Below, one piece after another: positions 24,963-35,547 of a stretch of DNA of 64,000 bases (position 1 is the first letter of the stretch; every line of letters begins with the position of its first letter). Position numbers and translations under genes: made by a program. This stretch comes from Lathyrus oleraceus (Eukaryota; Streptophyta; Magnoliopsida; Fabales; Fabaceae): assembly GCF_024323335.1 (NCBI RefSeq), contig NC_066581.1, positions 434,880,238 to 434,944,237 on the forward strand, given 5' to 3'. A model generated the notes under the pieces. It searched no databases, had not been told where the DNA came from, and was given only the letters and a program-made list of their open reading frames with translations.

Positions 24963-25499
24963 CCAGACGCCCTATGCTTTTACCATATTAACCAGATAAC
25001 TATTAAAATTCATTCACAAAAATCATTGGAATATTTCAAGTTTTTCGATAACATCTTGAGATTTCTAAATTTTTCGAAGACGCTACCGCATTTTTCAGAG
25101 TTTATGACAACTATAATTTTTTATCACGTTTTTGGAAAAATACGATAAAATGACATGTTTTTCGTGCATTGTTATTGTTTTTTTTAATAAAAAAACGCTA
25201 AAAAGGCATATATTTTTCCGGATGTTTTGAAAAAACCATTAAAAATGCATGCATTCTCTGAATTTTTTGAAAAATCGATAAAAATGCATGCATTTTTTGA
25301 TTTTTTTTGAAAAAAATGATAAATTTTTTTACCGAGTTTGAAAAAAGGAAAATATGTTCATTTTTATCAATTTAAAAAAAAACCCGGGAAAATGGATGGA
25401 TTTTAATGGATATTTTGAAAATTTCAGAAAGTTGTATGTTCTTATCGGTGTTTTCAAAAAACTCGGTAGGTTAAGTAATTCTGTTTTACTTTTTCAGTG
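24963..25499 (+). other. AT-rich non-coding stretch with repeated tttttgaaaa words
   Basis: No ORF. Words such as tttttcgataa, ttttttgaaaaa and atgcatgcatt recur, with scattered ccg/cgg corners. A stretch of similar style lies right of the PMD gene (53880-54255). The two may be the subterminal regions of one PMD-bearing transposon, but no clear inverted repeat could be aligned. Confidence 0.35.
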
Positions 25500-26356
25500 A
25501 TAGAGCTGAAGCTTCTCCTGCGAGGGCTTGAAGGAGGCGAGGTGACGTAGAGGAGTCGCATCTTCGAGCAGGGAGAGTAGCCCTAACTAGTTCTCACAGG
25601 AAGCAGCTAGCCGACCAATTTCAGTTTTATGCATCGGTAGAGGATATAGACCTGCTTTTGGATGGACAAGAGATGATGATGATAAGCAAGTTGACGTTCA
25701 TGCAGCGGTTCAGGATGACGTGCAGATGGTGAAGGAGATAGAGGTGCCCCATCCTTCTGAGGCAGAGGCTCCAACTACTACAATGGTTACTCCACATACG
25801 ACTACTGAGGCACCTACTCTGTAGAAGGGGACTGAGGCACCTGCTACAGATGATATAGGGGTTACTCCTCTGTTTGAGACAAAGGTCTCTGCTCTAGCTT
25901 CGAAAGAGCTATTTATACTCATGGATTGAGGGTTTCTTAGTGGACCTAGTGACAGTTATGTGCTCACTGGATATGTCGATAATGTGTCATTCAGTTTATG
26001 GTAGGGAGAGGTACATTATATGTCGATGATGTAACTTTATTTATTATTTATACTTTGAAATTAACTTATGTTTTTTTACTTTGTTTGTTACATAATGAAT
26101 TCCGATGAAGGCGACCATCCACTGTTCAAAGCTGAAGAGGTTTTTGGATGTCGATATGCCATAAGAGGTCAAGGCAATTGTTGATGATTGAAATCTTATT
26201 TCATTGGTGGACTGTTTGATAACCTTCTCAACGGTCAGTTATTTATGACCTTTATTGAGTGATGGCATAAGGAGACATCTTCCTTCTATCTTCCATTTAG
26301 TGAGATGACGATTTCCCTGGATGTTATCTTGTCTCTATTCCATCTTCATCTGGCAG
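25500..26356 (+). pseudogene. Plant mobile domain (PMD, MAIN-like) pseudogene, exons 1-2
   Basis: Exon 1 (about 25500-26010) holds a degenerate N-terminal region and ends at a gag|gtacat donor. Exon 2 (about 26111-26356) reads, with one or two stops, into a motif ETSSFYLPFSEMTISLD that matches the core of the plant mobile domain, and ends at a perfect cag|gtactt donor. PMD proteins include Arabidopsis MAIN and many transposon-borne copies; their molecular role is poorly known. Stops in both exons make this copy non-functional. The gene continues at 27818 and again at 52533. Confidence 0.65.
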
Positions 26357-26450
26357 GTACTTTCTTCACTCTTTCTCGCTTTAACTCATTAGCCAGGAGG
26401 ATAACAAGTATTTTTTGCACTTTACTCCTAATTTCAACTTATTTTGTAAG

Positions 26451-27770
26451 TGTTGTGAAAATCAGATGATTGGATCAGCAAAGCAAGGAAGAAAAGTATT
26501 AGCACACTTTCCTAGCAAGCTTAGGTGAAGTCCAAGCAAGCCTCAGAAGCAAGGGCAAAGCGAGCTTCAGGTGAAGAGAAATGGAATTTCAAAGTTGTGA
26601 AAAATCCCCATCCTCGCTCATCCAGGTCCAAGTGAGCTCTGGCCCAGTGAGCTCAAAGCGAGTTCCAAGCAAGGCCAGGCAGAATGTCAACAACTTCCAA
26701 AATCAACAATCTCACTTAGCGCATCCTAGAGAGGTCAAAGCGAGAAAGCTCGCTAAGCGTGCCAACACTCGCTAAGCGAGGCAAGGCAGTTTTAAGACTG
26801 ACGTGGCAGAAATCTTCAGGGTGAAGAAAATACATCTCGCTAAGCCAGATTTGTGGTGGCTAGGCGAGATCAGGATTTTTTGAATAGTATAAATACCATT
26901 CAAGATAACCAAAGAGGACCATCATATTTTTCAGAGAAAGAAAACAAATAAAAATAAGGGAAATCCATAACTTAAAGAATTGAAGGTGGATACGCAAGAA
27001 TCATCAAGAAATCAATGTTGATGCTCATTCATCTCTATTCTTCTCATTTGTACCAGGCTACCATGACAATGAGTGGCTAAATCTCTCTTGTTGAGATTAG
27101 ATGTAAATAACCATAACCATATGTATCTCTTTTGATCATTGTTATATGAACTAGTTACTCATCAATATTGATGTTATCCTTGTTTCATTTCTTAACTTTA
27201 TAAATTTGAATTGTTATTGAGAAACATCGTTTGAATCTCGATTTAGGATAATCATCTATTAGAAGCTAATTTCTAGAGATAGATTTGGACCTAACATTCA
27301 CTACAAGTATTGATTCTTAATGATATTATGTTGATTACTAGGCTGAGAGATCGTCGATTAAACAATATGGTTGAACACCCATCATTGTTTAGACATAAAT
27401 GATGTTGGTGTGCGATACGTGAAAATATTGAATTAGAACTAGGACTTATATAATCGATCTGGAAGATACATACGAGATGGGTTAAGGAAATCTAATCCCA
27501 GTAAGCTTGTATCTCTGTTAATCTCCTTATCATTTAACGCTTACCGTTGTTACATTTATTTACTTTAAGCAATTAAATATTTTACTCTCACACCATTTAA
27601 AACCATATTAACAATTGAACGACAGTAATATCGCACTAGTCCCTGTGGATACGATAAACGAGACTAATATCGCACTTAAACATTTTACCCTCACACCACT
27701 AAATTTTGATTCTACGCATCAGTTATACGAGACTATTTCAGGTATAAAACATTATTATTTATTATTCATA
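26451..27770 (+). repeat. LTR-like insertion in the PMD intron
   Basis: The block interrupts what should be the intron between PMD exons 2 and 3. It has the palindrome CTCGCTAAGCGAG (26768-26780), related gcgag/ctcgc words, and a 3' portion with ccctgtggatacgata (27642-27657), a phrase seen in LTRs of Athila/Diaspora-like gypsy elements. No ORF and no clear target duplication were found, so ends and class are tentative. Confidence 0.4.
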
Positions 27771-27817
27771 GTAGTTCTTTTTATGACATTTCTTGATTTA
27801 CCTATGTTCTTATGCAG

Positions 27818-27843
27818 TGTTGGATATACGAGCATTTCCCCTT
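27818..27843 (+). pseudogene. PMD pseudogene, first bases of exon 3
   Basis: A pyrimidine-rich tract and tatgcag acceptor (AG at 27816-27817) open exon 3. After 26 bp the exon is cut by Sirevirus A at the duplicated ccctt and resumes at 52533. Confidence 0.55.
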
Positions 27844-28815
27844 TGCTGGTTCTATGAATTGGCATCAATTTTGGTAAAACTTAGTGTTATCACAAGATGT
27901 CACGCTTGTAGTCTTGACATGTGATATCAACTTTCTACAGGTTGTTTGATATGGTTATGCAGGATTTATTCAAGATGTTAGACCCGATGTTACGACATGT
28001 GCATAACATTCAGTCTGAATGTTATGTATTTTATTGTTGCGCTTTTCATGCAAGTCTTTGTGTGCTTATGTGGATATTGCATGCATTATTCAAGGAGTAA
28101 TTCTATTTAAAGTCAGAATATTTTGTTTCCCAAAAAGGAATGATTTGCTGCTATTTCTTAGGGAATACGCAATAAATAGAATTAGGGTTTCATGCTGCCC
28201 TGGCCCATTTAGAAAGCTTCTATTTAAAGACTATGTAAACCCTGTTTTAGATATAGAAAACACAAACGGTGAAGGGAGTGAGTATTAGGGTTTTAGTCTT
28301 GTATGCGTTTGTGAATTGTGAGCCATTCATCCATGTTATTGATGTGTGAATTGGACTGAGTTTTTGAGTTGTAATTTGTCCACTCTAAGCTTTGAAGTAC
28401 GAGTGTATTTGTTTACTTGATTGAAGCTTTTAAGCAAGATCAAGTGTGTGTCCTTGAAGTGTGTCTTCTTTCTTTTTGGTATTTGTTCTAGTATCACTGC
28501 TGTGATTGAGGGGGAGTAAGTAGGGTCTCATGTCTAAGAGTTCTCAGATAGAAATCACAAGGGTAGATATTAGGTGAAAAGACTGTAACTTGAAGTTGTT
28601 TGCTAAGAGTCTTTGAACTAATTCTGTTTAGTGGATTTCCTTCCTGGCTTGGTAGCCCCCAGACATAGGTGTGTTTGCACCGAACTGGGTTAACAATTGC
28701 TTGTGTCGTTTTTCAATTGTTTCTTGGTTTTTATTCTGTTCATATTTCACTTGTTGTTCAGATATTAGTGTCGTGACATTACCTTCGACATCTCATATAT
28801 GATACCAGAATTTCA
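27844..28815 (+). repeat. Sirevirus A 5' LTR (972 bp)
   Basis: It starts TGCTGGTTCTATG and ends agaatttca directly before the primer site. It is about 96-97% identical to 51565-52532. The 3' copy starts TGTTGG, so the third base here is mutated. Confidence 0.9.
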
Positions 28816-28817
28816 AT

Positions 28818-28844
28818 TGGTATCAGAGCAGGCATCCTGCTCTG
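28818..28844 (+). promoter_or_regulatory. Sirevirus A primer-binding site overlapped by a 9-bp palindrome
   Basis: TGGTATCAGAGC (28818-28829) is complementary to initiator tRNA-Met, the usual copia primer. Its 3' half is the left arm of a perfect hairpin: CAGAGCAGG (28824-28832), loop cat, CCTGCTCTG (28836-28844). Confidence 0.9.
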
Positions 28845-28882
28845 GTTCTGGGTGAGATCTTGGGACGTTACTTTCTGGTACT

Positions 28883-30333
28883 ATGGACAGAGACGGAGAA
28901 TCTGTACACAGACCACCAATTCTAGATGGATTTAACTATGATTATTGGAAACCTCAGATGGTAGCCTTCTTGAAATCTTTGGATAATAAAACTTGAAAAG
29001 TTGTTCTAACAGGTTGGGAACATCCTTTCATTACTAAGGGTGGAGAAGTTACAACTAATAAGAAGCCTGAGGAAGAATGGACCAATGAGGAGGATGAACT
29101 AGCTCTTGGAAACTCTAAAGCATTTAATGCTATATTCAATGGGATTGATAAGAACATATTCAGACTGGTGAACAATTGTGAGGTGGCTAAATATGCTTGG
29201 GATATTCTCAAAACCATTCATGAAGGTACCTCTAGAGTGAAGATGTCTAGATTGCAGCTGCTTACTACCAAATTTGAAAATTTGAGGATGAAAGAAGATG
29301 GGATTATTCATGATTTCCATATGAATATTCTTGAGATTGCTAATTTCTTAGGTGCCCTGGGTAAGAAGATGTCAGATGAAAAGCTTGTGAGGAAAATTCT
29401 TAGGTCACTTCCCAAAAGATTTGCCATGAAAGTGACATCCATAGAAGAATCTCAAGATATCTGCAAGATGAGAGTGGATGAGCTAATTGGATCCCTCCAA
29501 ACATTCGAGTTGGGAATGAGTGATGGATCTGAAAAGAAAGTCAAAATCATAGCCTTTGTGTCCAACACTGAAGATAAAAAGGAAGAAAGTAGTCAGGATA
29601 CTGATGAAGGTATGTCAAATGACTTAGTGTTACTTGGAAGACAATTCAACAAAATCCTGAAGAGGATGGATGTGAGGTCAAAGTCTAATGTCAAGAATAA
29701 CTCATTTGACATCAGTAGGTCCAATGATGCTGGAAGAAGAACAAGATCTGAAGAAAAATCCAAACAGGGCAAAGGAATTCAGTGCCATGAATGTGAAGGG
29801 TATGGTCACATTAGATATGAATGTATGACCTATCTCAAGAAACAGAAGAAGAGTCTTGTTGCTATTTGGTCTAATGATGACTCTGAAAGTGAAACAGAAG
29901 GAGAATCGGCCAATCTTGTGATTGCCTTGACTGGGAGATATGATCCTGATGAAGATTCCAATGATGATGAATTAACCTTTGATCAATTAGCTACTTCTTA
30001 TAGGAAGTTGTGTTTCATAAGTGAAGAAATGTGTCAACAAGTGGAGAATCAGAAGAAACTGATAACCTAACTAGAGGCTGAGAAGACAGAACACTTAGAA
30101 ACCATTTCTAATTTGAAGATTGAAGTCTTGTTCCTAAATTCCAAACTGGATGAGATGACTAAGTCTATCAGAATGCTAAACAGTGGATCTAACACCTTAG
30201 ACAAAATCCTCCATGCTGGAAAGATGGCAGGAGACATGATTGGCCTTGGGTTCAATGAATCTTCTCCTGATTGTAGTCCCTCTGATAGCAAACCAAAGAT
30301 GTCACATCAGGTGTCTCAACATCACAAGGGATG
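28883..30333 (+). pseudogene. Sirevirus A gag (broken)
   Basis: ATG at 28883 opens a UBN2-type Gag with a GFNYDYWK-like motif. In-frame stops occur at 28994, 30068 and 30332. The longest open part is 29168-30070. There are two CCHC zinc knuckles, one at about 29782 and a second, after the last stop, at 30374. Acidic Ser-rich and coiled-coil segments separate them. Gag and pol share one frame here, unlike Sirevirus B. Confidence 0.8.
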
Positions 30334-31813
30334 ACAACACAAGCACTCAAAAGGAAAATACCAAAGATGGAGATGTCATTACTGTGGGAAATTTGGTCAC
30401 ATAAAACCATTCTGCTTTAGGTTGTATGGTTATCCCAGTCCTACTCATCAACCTAGACCCAAACATCACATCTTTTCTAACAGACAACAGTGGGTTCCTA
30501 GGGTTGGTTCTACTAACTTGATAGCTTACACTTCCTTCAGAGTCTCATCCAAAGAAGATTGGTACTTTGACAGTGGATGCTCCAGACACATGACTGGAAG
30601 CAAAAATCTGCTGGTTGACCTCCAATCTCATGTCACCAGCTATGTAACTTTTGGTGATGGAGCAAAGGGTGGAATCAAGGGGATTAGAAAGCTAAACTGC
30701 TCTGGAGTTCCTAACCTTGATAATATGTTGCTTGTTAAAGGATTGATTGCAAACCTGATCAGCATCAGTCAACTATGTGATCAAGGTCTCAATGTGAACT
30801 TCACAAAAATTGAATGCTTGGTTACTAATGCAAACAATGAAGTGATCATAAGAGGAGTCAGATCTAAGGACAACTGCTACATGTGGATTCCTCAAGAAAC
30901 TAGTTATTCATCAATATGTGCTCTATCTAAATAAGAAGAAGTGAAACTATGGCATAAAAAACTGGGTCATCTGCATCTTAAAGGGATGAAGAGGATCATA
31001 TATGTTGAAGCTGTAAGAGGAATCCCAAAATTAAAGATTGAAGAAGGAAGAGTATGTGGTGAATGTTAGATTGGAAAGCAGACAAAGATGTCACATCAGA
31101 AGATCAAACATGACACCACATCTAAAGTGCTGGAACTTCTCCACATGGACTTGATGGGGCCTATGCAGGTGGAAAGTCTTGGTGGAAAAAGGTATGCTTA
31201 TGTTGTGGTGGATGACTTCTCCATATATACCTAGGTGAATTTTATAAGGGAAAAATCGGATGTGTTTGATGTGTTCAAAGACCTTTGCCAAAGACTTCAA
31301 AGAGAAAGAGAGAGTCATGTTATCAGAATCAGAAGCGATCATGGGAAAGAATTTGAAAACAATAAATTTGCTGATTTCTGTTCATCTGAAGGGATTGGAC
31401 ATGAGTTCTCTTCTCCCATTACCCCTCAGCAAAATGGTGCGGTGGAAAGGAAAAATAGAACTCTCCCAGAATCCGCTAGAGCTATGATTCATGCTAAGAA
31501 GTTGCCTTACCACTTTTGGGCTGAAGCTATGAACACTGCTTGTTATGTTCACAATAGAGTAACCTTGAGAAAAGGGACCTCAACCACTTTATATGAAGTC
31601 TGGAAGGGAAGAAGACCTATTGTCAAATACTTCTATGTGTTTGGTAGTAAATACTATATCCTGGTTGATCGTGAACAAAGAAGGAAAATGGACCCCAAGA
31701 GTGATGAAGGAATATTTCTGGGCTACTCAACAAACAGCGAAGCCTTTAGAGTCTTTAATTCAAGAACTAAAGTTATGATGGAATCTATCAATGTTGTTAT
31801 TGATTATCAATAG
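30334..31813 (+). pseudogene. Sirevirus A protease-integrase (broken)
   Basis: The same frame continues through the protease motif DSGCSRHMTG (about 30570) and the gag-pre-integrase HHCC region. It then enters the integrase core with RSDHGKEFEN and NGAVERKNRT motifs. Stops at 30932, 31068, 31232 and 31811 break it. The stops at 31068 and 31232 sit where copia integrases have Gln and Trp, as expected from cytosine deamination. Confidence 0.8.
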
Positions 31814-32017
31814 ACTGATGTCACAGACGATGTTGAAACATTTCTGAATGATTCCCCAGCTGAACCTTCTGATAAAAGTAGTGAGAGTGAGTCCACCCAG
31901 GCTGAACCTGAAGCTAATCAAGTAAGCAAGGGACCCTCTATCAGATTTCAGAAGGATCATCCTAAAGATCTCATTATAGGAGATCTAAATAAAGGAGTCA
32001 CCACTAGATCAAGGGAA

Positions 32018-33580
32018 GTGATCTCACATGCCTGTTTTGTGTCAAAGATTGAGCCTAAGAATGTTAAAGAAGCTTTAACTGATGAATTCTGGATCAATGC
32101 CATGCAGGAAGAGTTAGGGCAATTCAAGAGAAATAAAGTATGGGATTTGGTTCCAAGACCTGAAGGAATAAATGTTATTGGAACAAAGTGGTATACAAGA
32201 ATAAATCTGATGAAAAAGGCATGGTTACTAGGAATAAAGCAAGGTTAGTAGCTCAAGGATACACTCAAGTTGAAGGAGTTGACTTTGATGAAACATTTGC
32301 ACCTGTAGCTCGCCTGGAGTCCATTAGACTATTGCTAGGAGTGGCATGTATTCTGAAGTTTAAACTGTTCCAAATGGATGTGAAAAGTGCCTTCTTAAAT
32401 GGCTACTTAAATGAGGAAGTATATGTTGAACAACCAAAGGGATTCACAGACCCAAATCTTCCAAAGCATGTGTATAAGTTGAGGAAAGCTCTTTATGGGT
32501 TGAAACAAGTTCCTAGAGCTTGGTATGAGAGACTCACAGTGTTTCTCATTGACAATGGATACAGAAAGGGAGGCATTGATAAGACTTTATTTGTCAAAGA
32601 TCAAGGAGGAAAGCTCATGATTGCTCAGATCTATGTGGATGATATTGTGTTTGGTGGGATGTCAAGTAAGATGGTTCAAAAATTTGTTGAACAAATGCAG
32701 TCTAAATTTGAGATGAGTCTTGTTGGAGAACTAACTTATTTTCTTGGCCTGCAAGTCAAGCAGATGGAAGATTCTATCTTTCTATCTCAAAGTAAATATG
32801 CCAAGAATATAGTTAAGAATTTTGGCATGGAGAATGAAAGCCACAAGAGGACACCTACTCATACTCATCTAAAGTTGTCTAAATATGAAAATGGTGTTAG
32901 TGTGGATCAAAGTCTCTACAGAAGCATGATAGGGAGTCTGCTATATCTTACAGCAAGCAGACCTGACATTGCTTTTGTTGTAGGTGTATGTTCTAGATAT
33001 CAAGCTGAACCAAAGGTGAGCCATATAAACCAAGTGAAAAGGATCCTGAAATATGTCAATGGAACTTGTGACTATGGGATGCTATACACTCATGGATCTG
33101 ATTCTGTGTTGTCTGGCTATTGTGATGCTGATTGGGCTGGAAGTGTGATCATAGGAAAAGCACATAAGGAGGATGTTTCTTCTTAGGGAACAATCTAATA
33201 TCATGGTTTAGTAAGAAGCAAAATTGTGTTTCTCTGTCTACTGCTGAAGTTGAATACATAGCAGCTAGAAGTAGTTGTTCTCAACTGGTGTGGATGAAAC
33301 AAATGCTGACTGAATACAATGTCCACAAGATGTCATGACATTGTATTGTGACAACCCGAGTGCTATAAACATCTCAAAGAACCCTATTCAGCATAGCAGG
33401 ACCAAACATATTGATATCCGTCACCATTTTATTAGAGAACTTGTGGAGGATAAGATTGTAGCCTTAGAGCATGTTGTTACTGAGATGCAGTTAGCTGATA
33501 TTTTTACAAAGGCCTTGGATGCAAATCAATTTGAATTCCTGAGAGGAAAATTAGGGATTTGCATTTATGAAAATTTGTAG
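32018..33580 (+). pseudogene. Sirevirus A reverse transcriptase-RNase H (broken)
   Basis: RT is recognised by [27 protein letters not shown] and YVDD (32632). A one-base loss near 32190, just after a TGG codon, shifts the frame from the preceding part to the main RT frame (32188-33186). The RNase H end is broken by a stop at 33186 and further frame changes, and its tail is readable again at 33335-33580 (ADIFTKAL motif). Confidence 0.8.
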
Positions 33581-33869
33581 CAATTAATATGGAGTGGAAA
33601 AAGTACTCAAATTACAGTCTATTTTGCTAAAATAAAGTGCCCCCATTATGGTAAATCATTACCTTGTATTGGAAATACCATCTATTCCATCCTCATACGC
33701 TACCCCATAACCTCATTACCTACTCCAACTATTCCGTCTTCCTTTTCCTTCTCCACAAACCTCTGCTAGGGCAACCTTACTTTTTCCAGAAAAACTCCAA
33801 AATGTCACAACATTAAGATACATCCGCTTCTAAAAATACCAAGTCTACTCCAAAATTTAGTGTCCTCCC

Positions 33870-34369
33870 ATGGGTGTCCCTGATGATGAGATTCTGGATG
33901 TTGCTCCTCTCTCTATTATTCCCGCCGTGGACATTGACTTGAACCAACCCATCTCCATTGATGCCTCCACTTTTGCATGTTCCAAGCAAGGTAATCCCTC
34001 TAGTATTCCGTCTGGTTCAACTCCTGTCACTAAGAATAAGGAAGGAACACACTATACTGATTGTGTTATAAGATACATAGTTACTAGAATTCTTAATAAA
34101 GGCCACTTTGTGAAGGGGGTTTCTACTCCCCTTGCTCAAATGTATCCCCCTCCTGAGGTTGAACAACCTAGTGGTAAGGGTGATGATTCCTCCTGTTCTG
34201 AAAAGGCCGTGGTTGCTGAAGGGTTGCGCTCTCTAGGGCAAACCGTGTCTGACAAAGGGAAATCTGTGGCCTCTAACACGGCTAATGCTTCCCACTCTGA
34301 GAAGCATGATGATGCAAATGTTGTGATTGATCTAGAGGATGGTAGCTCTGATGATAAAGAGGAAAGCTT
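33870..34369 (+). pseudogene. Sirevirus A env-like ORF, 5' part
   Basis: An open frame rich in Pro, Ser and acidic residues runs into the Sirevirus B insertion at 34370. It is the N-terminal part of the extra ORF that many Sireviruses carry downstream of pol. No signal peptide or membrane segment is visible. The ORF continues at 44719-44764 and 49679-50956 beyond the two insertions. Confidence 0.65.
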
Positions 34370-35465
34370 TGTAAGAACAAAAATTGTTCTACAACAGATT
34401 CCTTGATTTTGATGATAGCAAAGGATGAAACCAAAAATGGCACCCTAACGAAAAGTTTCTAAGTGTGCAGGATTCTAAAGAAAGAAGGAAGAAATCTGAT
34501 GATGTCATCAGATACAGAACCAGATCAGAAGCATATTATCATATGATCAGAAGCATCTGAAGTGGAACACGTTCAAGAAAGTCTAACTCTGAGCAAAACA
34601 GCAAAGTATCAGAAGCATCTGAACAAGAAGTAATCTCTAGATATTCTGACTATGAACAACGCTATCTCTAAGTTCCAGAAGTTATCAGCGCTATCTGAAG
34701 AAACTATCTGAACTCACAAGAGATTAACATCAGAAGCAAGATTCCAAGATTCTCCAGAAACACAAATACTCTGAGCATGGATTGCTAATCATGAAAGAGT
34801 AACGTTAAAGTCAAGTAAAGATTTGCAAATGGTTTTCCTAATTAAGAAAGAGACGTTAATCTCCAATTTCAATAAAGAAGATACTACTTGTGGTAAGTAG
34901 TCATTTCAAGGAGAGAAAGTTATCCTGCAGAAGCTATTTAAGTGATGGCGTAAATTCATTTTAATATCCACCAGTTTCAACTACTACTTCAATTGATATA
35001 TAAAATGGGCTGCAATCAACTTTGAAACATAAGTAAGCCAACAAGCCAAAATTATACTGAAACATCAACGCTCAAGAAAAAACACTCTTGCTCTCTAAAG
35101 ATCTTCACGAAGCTTTTGCTTATAACGTGAAAAACTCTTGTTCTTAATACTGTAGTATTTGCTTTCTTAGAAGCACTCTAGATTACATAAATCTTTTATC
35201 TATTGTTTGTTTATTTCCTCAAGTGACTCTGTGAAGTCTGTATACTTGAGAGGACTAAGAGATCTTTCTCTTAGACGTTGTTTGTAATCTTTCAAGATTA
35301 GTGGATTAAGTCCTTGTTGAAGGCGAAATCACCTTGGCCGGGTGGACTGGAGTAGCTTTGTGTTATAAGCGAACCAGTATAAAATCATTGTGTGGTTTTC
35401 ATTTTGAAAAAGTGCTAATTTTTCTAAACAATTCAAACCCCCCTTTCTTGTTTTTCTCACCTTCA
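34370..35465 (+). repeat. Sirevirus B 5' LTR
   Basis: Starts TGTAAGAACAAAAATTG, ends ctcaccttca. A TATATAAAA box at 34997-35004 is the likely promoter, with transcription expected about 30 bp downstream. Confidence 0.95.
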
Positions 35466-35467
35466 AT

Positions 35468-35489
35468 TGGTATCAGAGCTCCGGCTCTG
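35468..35489 (+). promoter_or_regulatory. Sirevirus B primer-binding site overlapped by a palindrome
   Basis: TGGTATCAGAGC (35468-35479) matches initiator tRNA-Met. CAGAGC (35474-35479), loop tccg, GCTCTG (35484-35489) forms a perfect 6-bp hairpin that includes its 3' half, as in Sirevirus A but with different flanking bases. Confidence 0.9.
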
Positions 35490-35547
35490 TTATTGATTTT
35501 CTAATCAAACACTTAACAGTGTAGAGAGATCCAGTACGAGAAAAACC

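Noticed and set aside
25710..25922. 70-aa minus-strand ORF
   Set aside because: Shadow of the PMD exon 1 remnant, whose plus-strand reading links to the next exon.
28019..28288. 89-aa ORF, also at 51740-52009
   Set aside because: Same sequence in both LTRs of Sirevirus A; explained by LTR duplication, no domain.
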